Assembly: GCA_903813345.2 (NCBI GenBank)
Contig: CAIIXF020000006.1
Location: forward strand, 25,427,936 to 25,491,935
Length of the DNA stretch: 64,000 nt
Direction of reading: 5' to 3'
Origin: Owenia fusiformis
Lineage: Eukaryota; Annelida; Polychaeta; Sabellida; Oweniidae
A program made the translations under genes and the position numbers. Below are positions 34,582 to 48,152 of this stretch, in pieces (position 1 is the first letter of the stretch; each line of letters starts with the position of its first letter). The notes beneath the pieces were generated by a model. It worked only from the letters and a program-made list of their open reading frames with translations. It was not told where the DNA came from and did no database searches.

Positions 34582-36109
34582 ATACAGTAAAACCTTTTAA
34601 GGGGAACACTTTTGTATGTAAAACACGAGTCTCACTGTAGAGCGCAATCAAATGGAGCAGTTTTTAAGGTACTAAAGGCATTCTACTGATTTACTGTACC
34701 ATTGCAGCAAAACTTAACTATGCCAACCGGGGGAAGAATTGCAAATATAATATTTCATATAGGAGAAACAAATTATTGAGAGTGTTTATTCAAGAACTTG
34801 GTGGTAAATAATTGTTCTAACATCTGATGTATCAATCTGAAAACCTCGCTTATTAAAAGATGGCAGCATTGCTGTAAATATAGGCTGATATCTTTGTATG
34901 AGTGGTTTCAATAACATGTACTTGTAATAACAGACAAATGCCCATTAGCACAAGATGACAATACATGCATTGCAGTTTTTCAGAGTAATGACAATACATA
35001 CATTGCAGTTTGTCAGAGTAATGACAATACATGCGTTGCACTTTTTCAGAGTGCAATAAAAATGGTTATATATTATGAAATGGCTCAATTTTTTGAACCA
35101 AAAAGCTCAACCTCTCTTTATGTAATTATCAGGCCTGGGAAGTGTTCTCTAGAAAACTTATTTATTTATAAAAAGTTATACTGTAATAAAACTAATTAAA
35201 GTGAATAAAAACAAAATAAAACAACATATTTGTTGCCTTTTAAAAACACACTCATTACTCATTTGTCTAAAATGTTAAGTAAAGAAAAAAAGATTTTTGT
35301 TGCACCTAACAAATATGGTTTCTTCATTATTCTCTGTTCTTGCATCCAACGAACTCAAACACGTACATCGATCTTCTTGGAAGAAAGGAAGAAGTAAGGA
35401 GTGGAGTACATAGTCTCTCGTCTTTGATCTGTACATGAATCTGAATTAATGGTAATAAAATCTGTTGATAAAAAGAGAAACACAACACTCAAACTTCTCC
35501 ATATGTAGAAATACCTTAAATCATTTTCTCAGATTGGTAAAAATATGTTAGCACAATGTTAAAGGGGAAACACCAAAAGGAATCCAAAACACATTGAGAG
35601 GAGAACATTTAAAATCTCACTATGCATATTTTCAACATTTTTTGGCAAAATAAAGACTTACTTTTGAACTTCACAGTATTTCCAATGGATTGATAAGTAC
35701 TTTATCTTTCATTAGACATCAAAACAGCTCGAACGGGCCACATCAAAGCTTACAATAAATTCTTAAAAAATATTTTTGATCTGTCAAGTTTTTATATATT
35801 GAGTTTTTACCAATATCAATGAAAGATGGCGAAGTTGTTTGTAGTACACAATTCATTCATTTTTATAGAAGTGGTGCCATCTTTTAAACAAGAGTTATTT
35901 AAAACATGCACTTTGTCAAAAATGTGCATGCACCACTTAAGATCTCTGAACTTCAAATGCTGTTTTCTGTGTGAGTTCTTTTTCTCGGTTCAATATTAAT
36001 GCAAATCAAGCTTTGTATCATATTTGATTGAGTGTGTAAATAACATGTTTCAATGATTATTTTATTTTTTTCCTCCTAAATTAAGCATAATGGGCATTTA
36101 AGAGTATAA
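34582..36109. other. gene-free stretch
   Basis: Contains a CAGTAAAACC/GGGAACAC-type dispersed repeat at about 34585-34650 and the short tandem array listed separately. No gene seen. Confidence 0.45.
34954..35053. repeat. tandem repeat, ~33-bp unit x3
   Basis: Units of TTTTTCAGAGTAATGACAAT followed by ACATGCATTGCAG. Confidence 0.9.
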
Positions 36110-36248
36110 GTTATTGAATGATTTGAAGTGCAATACAGAATATATTCTGCTCGAAAAATTGCGTATTGACACGAAACGAAGTCGAGTGCCAATACAGAAT
36201 ATCTAGAGCAGAATATATCATGTATTGCACTTCAAATCATTCTATAAC
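36110..36248. mobile_element. foldback MITE, 139 bp
   Basis: Arms of about 45 bp: GTTATTGAATGATTTGAAGT on the left and its complement ACTTCAAATCATTCTATAAC on the right (one mismatch). Both continue through GCAATACA and AATATATTCTGC. The loop is about 50 bp. Confidence 0.8.
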
Positions 36249-36721
36249 GTTTTTATCTTGTGATCCTCTGTATTGCTACTGAGAATGCCCCCTCAATACC
36301 AATATTTTCTGTTTTGCGACGGAGATGATCAATGGGGACAATCTCAGTAGTAATACAGATTGGTACAGCACAAGAACTGACCAATCAGAAGGCTTCATTT
36401 TACAGATCATACGATAATACACTACACAATTATCCAAAAAGTGCAATTTTATCAATTTCAAATTCTATTAAATTAATCCATCCCCTGAGAACTTTATCAA
36501 TACTGAGCCTTAATTGTACACCCCTCACTGAAATGAATATTGATAAAATGTAACACATTCTAAGGAGAAACAATCACAGTCAATAATAGCAGGACAATAG
36601 GGACATCATACCCTTTACAAGAGAAATAGACCCTCATACTCTTTATTTAACAGATGAACATCTGCTCATGAGCCAATCAGAGGCTCTCATCCCTCAAATG
36701 TAGATCTCTATATGTGTTTAT

Positions 36722-36905
36722 GCAATGAAAACCTGTAAATTGGAACAGATTTAGAAGTAGAACACCTCTGTTAGTGGAACACTTCTCAGAGTCCCATGAC
36801 TGACTGACTTCATGTTAAATGAACCTCTATAAGTGGAACACCTCCCAAGTGGAACATTTTTAAGAGCTGCAAAATATGCTCCACTTTAAACAGGTTTTAC
36901 TGTAT
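36722..36905. repeat. GTGGAACACC-family MITE-like repeat
   Basis: It runs from AAAACCTGTAAATTGGAAC to ...CAGGTTTTACTGTA with several GTGGAACAC-type units between. Relatives at 34585, 42370, 45420 and 61755. CAGTAAAACCTG ends recall pogo/Tigger-type TIRs. Confidence 0.6.
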
Positions 36906-39811
36906 GCATGCAAGTTGTGTAATGTGTTTTAATTGCTTGAATGCAATATTTCAAAATGATTGATTCTTGTCAGAGGACAATTCACTGGTTGTTGATCTCA
37001 GGGTTAGGAAATCAAGAAAATGGCAATTATAAATAATAAATGAGAAAGTGAAAGACACAGCAGAAAACACAATGGGGGATCGGAGTATTAGATTAAAACA
37101 CAGAACTGACATGGAGCTTCATTAGCTCAGAATTCTGTAGAGAAATGAAAACTGCTATATTGGAGATGTCTCACATGAAAGATCATTTTAATTTGATTCG
37201 ACTTAAGTAAATGCTATACTCATTGATCCTGATACCTCAGCATTATCTGTCAAAAAAAACCATTTTCTCAGTATCATCCCGTGTTAGAGCATGGACTTTG
37301 AGACTTCTACAAGAGAAGTCCAGAGATTGGGGAGAGTGAGAGTGATCTTGCAGGGAGTAAGACACCTCTCCCCTCTTTATAGCCTATATACAAATACTAT
37401 TGAATACAAATAGGGGGGGGGGGGGACTGAATTACTCCCCCAAAGTAAACTGTACCCTGAGGCAGGAACAGAACCCAGCACTATATATGAAACTTGCTTT
37501 TAAACAAATGAAACCAAACTCATAGAAAGAGTAAGTGAGCGATGACCCCATTAGACCATCCTTCAAGATCAGGTCTCCTGGAAAGAATTGAAATACTTTT
37601 GGACCAAGGATGCCATTAGACAAATGCCAGGTATTCTGTACCATCATTGCATCAATAAATGAACCTATTAGAATAATTATACCCCCTTTTACTTACATAA
37701 TGGACTAATCTAACATAAGCCTACATTAGTAACATATTGGAATGTATTTACACTATTCTAATACCTGTAATGCTATTAATGAAGGTCTACTCTTGCACCT
37801 AGTCTCAAATTCTGTATTTCTATCCATCTTCTGCATCTCTATCCAAGTGGATATGTGGGATAGGGAACCAAGAGTTTTATGCAAGACTGAATAGAATGGT
37901 GATAGAATATCATTAGCTGTTCCACTTTAACAATTTCTTTAAAAATGAACACTTATATATAGGGTATATGGCAGTAATCAAGCATTGCACATAAAATATT
38001 GTATCAACTCTTGAATCAAGTCGAGTATAAAACCTTGCATCAAGTCTAGGGTCAAATCTTTCAATAAGTCTAGTATCAAATTTTGCATCAAGTCGTCATA
38101 TTTTAAAATGCAAAAAAGAGTGGAAATGAGTGAAATTAGTGAGGAATAAAGGAAACAGTCATTTAGTAAACATTCTAAATTGTACAAAAACCCCAAAATA
38201 TGAGACAGTTTATTCAAGTCAAGAGAATGACATAAAAGAAGCATGTAAACATGAATTTAGCAGATGTACAAAATACACTGACTGCCAGAAACAGAACCAT
38301 AATTGGACACAGGCCTGTTTTACATGGTCAATGACATGTAATCTGGTTATGGTATGGCAGGTGATGAAAATGTTCTGCATTGTCTATATAGTAGAAACAG
38401 AGGCGTTCTACTAAGAAACCAAGGTTCTGTCTTCCTTTTTTACAATCTCTAGTTCCTTTCAAGAGATGTGGTGAGTATCTGAATGGAGTTTACCCATGTT
38501 AACGTGAAAAATGTCACCACCTGTCATTTGTTACAGATGTTTAATACCAACCGCCAAACACCATCCACAAAAAAGTTGGAGACTATAACATCACCACTTC
38601 TGGTGAATGTACCTGTGGTAAAATCACTAATTTCCGTTAGGAATCTCTCAGCTCCCTGTGACATCTTCATTTTAAAAGTACAAAGTGTTTATACTGTATG
38701 AAGTTTTTACAAGGATTGAAATTCAAACAAGCGAGCGAGGATGAATATGATCATCCAGTTATAAAAAAACATATGAGGGAAACCAACATGACTTACAGTA
38801 GTAGCCTAAATGACCCCCTGACTAAAAATCAATGTTAACCTGCATAACTGTCAATTTCCATTAACCTAGCTGTTTAAACTCTCTTATTACATCTATAATC
38901 TCAGATTTATAGATGCCCAGACGCTCTAAGCTCTGGCCTCAATCTATTTCAGCTGAGATGATAGACAATCTCAGTTTTGTAATAGATATAGACTAACTCT
39001 GAATGATAAATCAGAAAATTGTTAATTCGCTTCATATAAATTCCTGTTTTATTCTATATTTTGCCACTAAAGGGAGAATCAGATCTATAGGGAGTAAAAA
39101 ATTGCAAGCAACATGTACAATTGACCTACCAATCTATTCCTTTCAATCTAAAATACAATATCTCAAAAAAGATTCACAATATGTTATAAATTGGTGAAGT
39201 TATTAAGAATTAAAAGTGCAAAAAATGAAAGATGTTTAAATTCTCCCAAAAAATAAAAATGGCAACCATAGAAAAAAAATATATTAGTTGTAAAAATCTT
39301 AAAATAGAAATGACAAGGAATGACATGAGCCAAAAATATTCTAAAATTTAAACAATTTTTTGTTTAGCCTGCCTTCAGAATAAACTCTGAATGTCATGAA
39401 GTCAGCCATGGATGTAGTGATGTCATATTCCAAATGTCATGGAGAAAATTGTGAAATGTTTGAGAAAGGGATGTTAATATATCACCATATTACTACTCCA
39501 TGAAAGTGATCTATTCGCAAATGTCGTGATCATTTAATGACATTCAATTTCACCGCAGCAATGTTTTACATTTTATGCTTAAAAATTGTCAATCTGACAT
39601 ATAGTACTGTCCCAGGATGCTGGGAATTAAGTGAAAAGAACAAATATAAAGTCTGTATCTATGTATTTATATCCACTTACCCAATTGGGTCAATTGCCAC
39701 AGATAGATTTTATCCTTCCTCAGTCCTGTTTCCCCCATACCACCCCCCCCCCCCCCTTCCGATCATTTTCCACCATTGCTAGAGTGCATTCTGATTAATC
39801 CGAGTTTCTGT
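36906..39811. other. gene-free stretch
   Basis: Contains poly-G (37415) and poly-C (39747) tracts, a short ~28-bp tandem repeat at about 38010-38095 (TCAAGTC-TAG...ATCAAAT), and a TCACCACC-family copy at about 38508-38640. A 71-codon minus frame at 37432-37647 has an acceptor-like TTCTTTCCAG inside but no convincing donor. Confidence 0.4.
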
Positions 39812-40968
39812 TTATCTAAAGCTTGTGAGGGATAGTAGAGACTGTAGATCCAACAATGCCCTCATGGTGATCTAAAGCTTGCGAGGGATAGTAGAGAAGG
39901 AGATCCCACAATGCCCTCATGATGATCTAAAGCTTGCGAGGGATAGTAGAGACTGTAGATCCCACAATGGCCTCATGATGATCTAAAACTTGTGAGGGAT
40001 AGTAGAGAAGGAGATCCCACAATGCCCTCATGGTGATCTAAAGCTTGCGAGGGATAGTAGAGAAGGAGATCCCACAATGCCCTCATGGTGATCTAAAGCT
40101 TGCGAGGGATAGTAGAGAAGGAGATCCCACAATGGCCTCATGATGATCTAAAACTTGTGAGGGATAGTAGAGAAGGAGATCCCACAATGCCCTCATGGTG
40201 ATCTAAAGCTTGCGAGGGATAGTAGAGGAGGAGATCCCACAATGCCCTCATGATGATCTAAAGCTTGCGAGGGATAGTAGAGACTGTAGATCCCACAATG
40301 GCCTCATGATGATCTAAAACTTGTGAGGGATAGTAGAGAAGGAGATCCCACAATGCCCTCATGGTGATCTAAAGCTTGCGAGGGATAGTAGAGAAGGAGA
40401 TCCCACAATGCCCTCATGGTGATCTAAAGCTTGCGAGGGATAGTAGAGAAGGAGATCCCACAATGGCCTCATGATGATCTAAAACTTGTGAGGGATAGTA
40501 GAGAAGGAGATCCCACAATGCCCTCATGGTGATCTAAAGCTTGCGAGGGATAGTAGAGGAGGAGATCCCACAATGCCCTCATGGTGATCTAAAGCTTGCG
40601 AGGGATAGTAGAGAAGGAGATCCCACAATGCCCTCATGGTGATCTAAAGCTTGCGAGGGATAGTAGAGGAGGAGATCCCACAATGCCCTCATGGTGATCT
40701 AAAGCTTGCGAGGGATAGTAGAGAAGGAGATCCCACAATGCCCTCATGGTGATCTAAAGCTTGCGAGGGATAGTAGAGAAGGAGATCCCACAATGGCCTC
40801 ATGATGATCTAAAACTTGTGAGGGATAGTAGAGAAGGAGATCCCACAATGCCCTCATGGTGATCTAAAGCTTGCGAGGGATAGTAGAGAAGGAGATCCCA
40901 CAATGCCCTCATGATGATCTAAAACTTGTGAGGGATAGTAGAGAAGGAGATCCCTCATGGTGATAAGC
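39812..40968. repeat. satellite array, 55-bp unit, about 21 copies
   Basis: The unit reads GATCTAAAGCTTGCGAGGGA, then TAGTAGAGAAGGAGATCCCA, then CAATGCCCTCATGGT. Variants (AAAACTTGTGAG with GGCCTCATGATG; GACTGTAGATCC) recur in ordered blocks, so larger segments have been duplicated. Confidence 0.95.
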
Positions 40969-41609
40969 ACTTAAAGATGCAACTAAATGGGCAACGACTG
41001 AATTAACATAAACCTAAAACAATACTAAAATGTTGCACTAAAGGAATAACCAAAATCCTCCACACAAAAAAAATCCTGGGGAGAGCACTTCGTTACCAAA
41101 CGTCAAATATTACACATAAATAAAAGAGCAAAATAACATAAAGTGTATTCCCTAATGAAATCAATGTAAAAATATTCAAGATGAAGCATGTTTTGCATTC
41201 CAAAATTACCTTACCCTACTGTAATTTTCATTAGCTACAAAAAGATTCTCTCATAGATTAACAGGAACACACAGCAGTCATTCTGATTCATCAGAGGCTC
41301 TCTTTATCTAAAGGGACAGAAGAGTCTGTGGATCCCACAATGCACAGCAGTAGTCTTACGTTATTCAAGAATCTCGTAATATTTATCATCTTTTAAAAGC
41401 TAAAACAGGAACTATTCAAACAAACAACTAATGAATAAATGGTTTCTCATAAGAAAGGGATAATTCAACGATGATCAAATAATTGATATTAGCTCAAGAA
41501 ATCTAGGGACTTTAAGACCTACATCCTGTTTCCGTGCAAGTCTTGTATATTGGAACATTTCATTTAAAGCTTGACTTACGTAATAATCAATCAATAATCC
41601 AATTCATGA
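40969..41609. other. flank with single diverged satellite unit
   Basis: At 41281-41350 TTCTGATTCATC...TTTATCTAAAG...GATCCCACAATG matches both the array unit and the unique left flank of the array (39789-39880). No gene seen. Confidence 0.6.
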
Positions 41610-42330
41610 TCTGATCACAGATCTGCAACAAACCATGAAGGTTGATTCAAATTGATTTAAAATCATATCAATTCTGCTTTATCATTTAAGCAAGCTTTTC
41701 CACAATATTCGCCCCTTGCAAAACACTAACAAAAAACACAGTATGTCTTTTTAAATAGTAAAGCCGTGTAGTGAGAACGATCTGAAACAAACTATGAAGA
41801 CTGATTCAATTTCATTTAAAATCATATCAATTCTGCTTTAACATTTAAGCAAGCTTTCCCACAATGTTCGCCCCTTGCAAAACACTAACAAAACACAGTA
41901 TGTCCTTTTAAATAGTACAGTCATGTAGTGAGAACGATCTGAAGCAAACCATGAAATGCAGATTCAATTTCATTAAAATCATATCAATTCTGCTTTATAA
42001 TTTAAGCAAGCTTTCCCACAATATTCAGCCCCTTGCAAAACACTAACAAAAAAACAGTATGTCTTTTTAAATAGTAAAGCCGTGTAGTGAGAACGATCTG
42101 AAGCAAACCATGAAATGCAGATTCAATTTCATTTAAAATCATATCAATTCTGCTTTATCATTTAAGCAAGCTTTTCCACAATATTCAGCCCCTTGCAAAA
42201 CACTAACAAAAAAACAGTATGTCTTTTTAAATAGTAAAGCCGTGTAGTGAGAACGATCTGAAGCAAACCATGAAATGCAGATTCAATTTGATTTGGTTTG
42301 ATTTGAAAATGATATTAATTACGTTCAATC
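41610..42330. repeat. tandem array, ~159-bp unit, 4-5 copies
   Basis: GATCTG starts recur at 41621, 41779, 41936, 42095 and 42255. Each unit carries AATCATATCAATTCTGCTTT, CCCTTGCAAAACACTAAC and GTGTAGTGAGAACGATCTG. Confidence 0.95.
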
Positions 42331-42369
42331 ATGAACAGTCTTCCTTGAGGTAGTATAAAAGTATTCCTT

Positions 42370-42500
42370 TGGTACCTCAAAAAAGTGTTCCACTTGGTAG
42401 GTGTTCCACAATAAGTCAGTTGGTCTCGGGAAAGGTATCCAACTAACAGAGGAGTTCCACTTATAGAAGTGTTCTACTTTGCAGGTTTCACTGTATTAAT
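42370..42500. repeat. GTGGAACACC-family repeat, minus orientation
   Basis: AAAAGTGTTCCACTTGGTAG, GGTGTTCCAC and AGTGTTCTACTTTGCAGG, ending in TTTCACTGTA. Confidence 0.65.
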
Positions 42501-43680
42501 TTATATATGGTAGGTAGTACAGTAATTTAGACCTTGGGTCGAAAGGTCCTACTAAGGTGGGGTAGGGCTTCCATGCTTTTTGATGTATTATCTATTGCTA
42601 GCTGAGGACGAATTGCAGTCTGACTTGAATCAATCTGTCTTTTCAATGAATCCATCGACCACCAGTCTACAGATTTGTTGTAAGTAAGCTGACAGTAATA
42701 TGTAATCCCACAACACGATTAACTCAATGTGACAGTTCAGAATGCTATCAAAGTACAATGTTATATGCTTGCATGATTAATGATGTTTTATTCATCTAGA
42801 TACAAGTCAATACTACTTGCAATGAGAAATGATGCAAATTACCCAATGGACCCAAAGGATTTCACTGACTCTTTATAACTATTTTATGATGTTTTATACT
42901 CAATCACTACCTGTTAAGGCCTAACTTCAATCCCTGGGCCAAAATTACTGTTTTTGCTAGTCTTGTATCAGTGCCTTCATTGGATGCATTAACCTATGAT
43001 TAAACAGTCACTTTGTACCTACACTATGGGGCCAGGTCAATATTTCAATGTTTGTCAAAAAGACAATAGAGGGGGGGGGGGGTAAAGCCCCATTTAATTA
43101 GGTGACAGACATTGACTTTTAGCTTCCAAGAGTTTCATCTTCTGCAATGAAATACGCGACAGGTATGTGAGAGAATTAATCAACATTTTGACTTTCATTA
43201 GAAGGGGGGGCTTAAGACCTTAATTAATTACATTTTTTGACGGACATTGAAATATAAACCCGGCCCCTAACTACAAATTCCCATAATACATATTTAATCC
43301 CAAACCTTGAAGAAAACCTGGAGCTTAGAGTAACATGCCTTGGAGATTAAGCGATTCAAAGGACATCACATTTATGATCAATATTTACAGCTCACCTAGT
43401 TAACATTCTCCAATTCTCATTATTGCAATACAAAAACAAGTCAATAACATGCAAATCGTTAATGCCACCCATTGTTGCAGATGCCAACTGCCAAATGCGA
43501 CGAATTCTGAACACCAACTACTGAACACCATCAACAAAAAGACTATAGCAATATGTCACAACATCAAACATCTCTTCAATCTCAAGAGATTTGATGCAAG
43601 ACAATGATTATTCAACTAATTCAGTCTCTGATCAACCCTATTTCCCTAAGGTGATCTTCATCCTTAATATTTTGACAATG
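42501..43680. other. gene-free stretch
   Basis: Poly-G tract near 43070-43082 and a TCACCACC-family relative at about 43465-43580 (GATGCCAACTGCCAAATGCG). No gene supported. Confidence 0.45.
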
Positions 43681-44165
43681 TCTGCAAGGAGAGTTCGGAG
43701 ACAGGAAACTGAGGTAGACCAAATGCAATTCCAACCTGCCCCCCTTTGCTCTATTTCTACTCACATAACTCTGCAAGGAGATCACAGATACAGGAAATTG
43801 AGGTAGACCAAATGAAATTCCAACCTGTCCCCCTTTGCTCTATTTCTACTCACATAACTCTGCAAGGAGATTACAGATACAGGAAACTGAGGTAGACCAA
43901 ATGCAGTTCCAACCTGCCCCCATTTGCTATATTTCTACTCACATAACTCTGCAAGGAGATTACAGATACAGGAAACTGAGGTAGACCAAATGCAATTCCA
44001 ACCTGCCCCCTTTGCTCTATTTCTACTCACATAACTCTGCAAGGAGATTACAGATACAGGAAACTGAGGTAGACAAATTGCATCCTGCCCCCCCCCCCTC
44101 CCCCCTTGCTCCATCTCTACTCACATGACTATGCAAGGAGATTGCAGAGACAAGAAACAGAGGAG
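43681..44165. repeat. tandem array, ~88-bp unit, 5-6 copies
   Basis: CTGCAAGGAGATTACAGATA recurs about every 86-90 bp with GGAAACTGAGGTAGACCAAA and TTCTACTCACATAA. Confidence 0.95.
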
Positions 44166-47100
44166 AAACTATTATGTAATACATCATCCCGACTCTGCGA
44201 GCAAAAATAAGGATACGATCCCTCGTTTCCCTACTAATCTAATTCTACCTTATTTGTAATAATAGATTTACATAAGAGACTGGAAATAGCAAGTAACAGT
44301 CTCAATTTACAGCAATATAATACAACAGTAAAACTCCCCCTCCCTATAATAAATGCAATACAGAATAATTTGACATTTCCATAACTAGCCAAAAGGCTCA
44401 GCTTGTTATAAACCAAAAAGTTGATATCTTATCCGTAAATCAAATAGTTAGACTGAGGGGGCCCAGGGGGAGTTCATTTTGGACAACTGTGGCCAAAAGA
44501 GGTCAAAATCTCTTGAAAACATAGACCTGGACCTAGCAGATAAAAATAGCAAAAATTACCATGGGATTAATTAGGCTGTTTGTTAAAATACTAGATAAAC
44601 AGAACATTCTCTGAGATGTCAACAGAGAGTGTTCTATTACACAATTGTCCAAGGAAAATAGGTAATTTTACTTGCATCCGCTTTTGACTAGCAGGTCGCA
44701 AATATCAATAGATGCTAATGTCTATTTTTCCTAATTTCTCATGTGTTAGACAATTTACAATCTCTTTTGAAACAAGTTTGAATAGTCAGAAACATCCATA
44801 TTAGAATAGTGATTTCACAAAGGCATATTCACATTGGTAACATTCACAAAGGCAATATTTACAAAAGAAATATTCACAAAGGTTGGTCCATGTGCCATAT
44901 ACAAGGGGCGATCCATATATTCTGATAAAAATGCTCTCATCTTTATAGGAATTTGTTGCATTTCCACATCATATTTGATTATCAATCTAAACTGCTCCAA
45001 ATACAGATATCTACGTTCAAATACTAACGTACATATCTTTATATTTTACAACTAGCAAAGACAGAAAGATAAGACAAGATAGAAGATTCAATATGATGAC
45101 ACTCCTCATGATAATGAGATAACTAATTCATGTAATCAAACCGAAGATGACCCTTTTCCTTTCAATACATAATTATATGTTTATCTTATAAATGGGAATT
45201 TAATAGAACTGATATCAATATTAATCAAACCTTGATTAATCTAAACTCAATTAGGAAATATTGAATCATCAATTGAAATGCATCAGTACTTTAAGGTAGG
45301 TCTGCACGTCCATAAAGAAAGTTGAAAACAAATTGGAGGAATATCAGCATTAATTAATAATATTTTGAACTATGTATACTACCAACATGCGTATATGATG
45401 ACATAAAAATGTGAAGTACAAGACACCCTGTATAAGTGGAACACCCTTGGGACCACAAAAAGTGTTCCACTTACGAGGTGTTCCACTTACAGAGGTTCAT
45501 TAACAAGGAGTCAATGGGCCTCGTGACTTTCAAAACCTGTATATTACTTATATCCTCGTATATAAGCATGAAAATTATGTAAATAATTCTCATCATGTGC
45601 ATCTACCTTAATAAGAAACAGAAAATGATTAATATCATAATTTTTTAGACATATTATAAAAGTATCCATGACATTTCAGCTTCAGAACAGAAAGCAATCA
45701 ATCAGTCAGAATCTAAATCAATATGCTACATCTCTAACGCAAGCAGACGGATTGGACCAAAGAGTATGTCACCATGACATTTTAAAATGTAAAATAAAGT
45801 GTAAAAGAGTGGAAAAAACAGAAATAAAGTAAACAGACATGTAGTGAACACCCCATGTTGAAATGACAAAAAATCTAAATGTTCATTCAAATTTTAGAGA
45901 GAAATGAGTGAAATAAGGATGACCACAAAGAATTTTATTCCTAAGAAAGTAAACAATAGGGATTTTACACTAAAAAACCTCATGATTCCATTTAGATTCT
46001 AACACAAGAATCCTTTTCTTGGGTTGTCCTTTAAACAATATGCATAATGGAAAAAATAATCTACATGGATTGATAGAACATAAAGATAATAGGATTTCTC
46101 AAAAAACAGATAATCATTTATCAGAACCAAGGGCTATCTCAGTCTAATAGTGAAAACAGAAAAAATAAAACATACCATTGCCATTAAAAAGACTTGCTTT
46201 GATGTATTTTTGCATTTTTAAGTTATTTGGATAATGAAAAGCAAACACTCTGAACAGGGTGTGATGATATTGTCTCAGTCATTAGTATTTATGAGATTTA
46301 TCTTTGAGGGCATGATATTTTTCTGTATGTTATAGGTAATCATCATGCTATTTGGCAAATATGGTATTGTGAATGGTTTCTCAATTAGACTTGAGAGATA
46401 CAGTGACGTCAGATTGTAGTATGGATCCCATATCCCATGACGTGAAAATAAAGTTGATATTTACATCATGTGGGCCAATCAGATCATTATTAAATAAGAC
46501 TTGATATCGAATCGTGTGCAAAATCTTTTGAGGATTATTAAAATATGAAAGATGATCTAAACAAACATTTATTTATTCACCACAGGAAATATATGGTAAA
46601 ACTGACCAATCCCCACATCATGCTAGATCCACTGTCCCTGAAAGAAAAAGTCTAAAGCAATTAGGGCTTTAAAATTTAATAGTGAATAAAAGAGAGAACT
46701 CAGCATAGAATAAATGCTCACGTGTATGTAACACTAAATAGTACAGAAACACAAGAAATACAGACACTTGTTTCAAATTCTAGAGAGATAATCGAGTAAA
46801 TGTAACCAAGTGTAGTTTAAGAATGGGTGCCTATCATCATAACAGACAAGCGCTTTCAAATGTTCATCCTTTTCACCATAGCATCCTATGAGTCTGCATT
46901 TTCTAAGAAATATGACATCATAGGAAGCCTAGATATTATGGAGTGCTTTATTTTATAGCTTCCAGTGCCAGTACCAGAAAATAACTTTAGATAATTCCCC
47001 TCGACAATGAGAGTTTTATGACTATGGATATTTCCATTTCCAAAATTTCGGCAAGCTAAAAACTTTTCACTGACCTTTTTAAAATAAAAATTAACAATTA

Positions 47101-48152
47101 AATATAAGCAGTAATTTTCCATCAAAAGAATATTACACATGTAAAAATACAGCAAGAGAGATTTAATATGCCTCAATTTGTCCGTTTATGTAATTTGAAA
47201 AAAAAACACCAATATTTTCTAAAAAAAACTGTAAATTATTTTTAAGGGTTATCTCTTTTGTGTGCCATAAAAGCTGAAATAAAAAAACATTCTTCAGCCT
47301 CCTGAATAAAATACAAGAAAATCTGGGGAAGCTGAGAAGTGAATCACTGGATTATATTTCCAATAAAACAAAACCACTAAATCTTTTACCATCAATACAC
47401 ATAACACCAAGGCCACATTTTGATGTTGGTCGGTTTAAGTCACTTTTGTGCTGTATTTTCTAAGAACCATGAGTAACTATGAATCAAATAAACCCAACAT
47501 TGGTAAGGCTGGCCTAAAATGCGAAAGTAAACTCTTTGAAGAATTTTAAGTGTATTCAGATTGTGGAACCAATTCACATCTTCCTGTAAATAAAATTCAA
47601 ATATGGTCAAGTTTTAAAATGTAAACTTTAGTGAAAAAAGAGAGGTATGAGCAAGAAAATAAAGTAACCAGCCATGAAGTGAACATTCTAAACTGTATAA
47701 AAAACGAATTTTATTGAGAAATAGAGAGAAAGAGAGTGGAATAGACATGATTGGAGAGACATTTTAAGAGTTGGAATGGAGTGGAAAAGCGAAGGTGGGC
47801 TTCCCCATCTCACCGGAACTACTCATAAACAATAAACAGACCATGAACTGATCGAAAAACCTTTAAAGTGCAAATAACTGAAGTGCATTGCATGATATAT
47901 AAAAGAGAATACTACTGCATACCAGTATTATATGATTGAACATCTCTCCTTGGAGAATCACCAAGTTATTGGATACTTCACACGAATAGATCGGTGCTGC
48001 TTTAAGTAAGTAAAAGTGAATAAATCTTCACATTTTTATATATTCCCAAAAAATTATAAAGTTAAATAAATAAATTAGATTAAATAAATAAATATTTGAG
48101 AATTAATTTTTTGTACTTAAAATAGTTCCGAAAATGTTATAAAGAAAAATAA
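44166..48152. other. long AT-rich stretch without a supported gene
   Basis: Contains a short 15-18-bp repeat (ATTCACAAAGG, 44813-44883) and a GTGGAACACC-family copy (about 45420-45515). A weak minus-strand exon candidate near 46570-46637 follows CTTTTTCTTTCAG. Nothing else recognisable in nearly 4 kb. Confidence 0.4.

Noticed and set aside
37432-37647. Minus-strand frame, possible exon or tRNA-derived SINE
   Set aside because: It has an A-box-like TGGTCTAATGGG and GGTTCTGTTCC, but they are too far apart and the B box is poor. As an exon it has an acceptor but no convincing donor.
39812-40968. CRISPR-like regular array
   Set aside because: Units are contiguous without unique spacers, in animal DNA; it is a satellite.
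46570-46637. Minus-strand exon candidate after CTTTTTCTTTCAG
   Set aside because: Good acceptor, but the open stretch is short and no clear donor defines an end.
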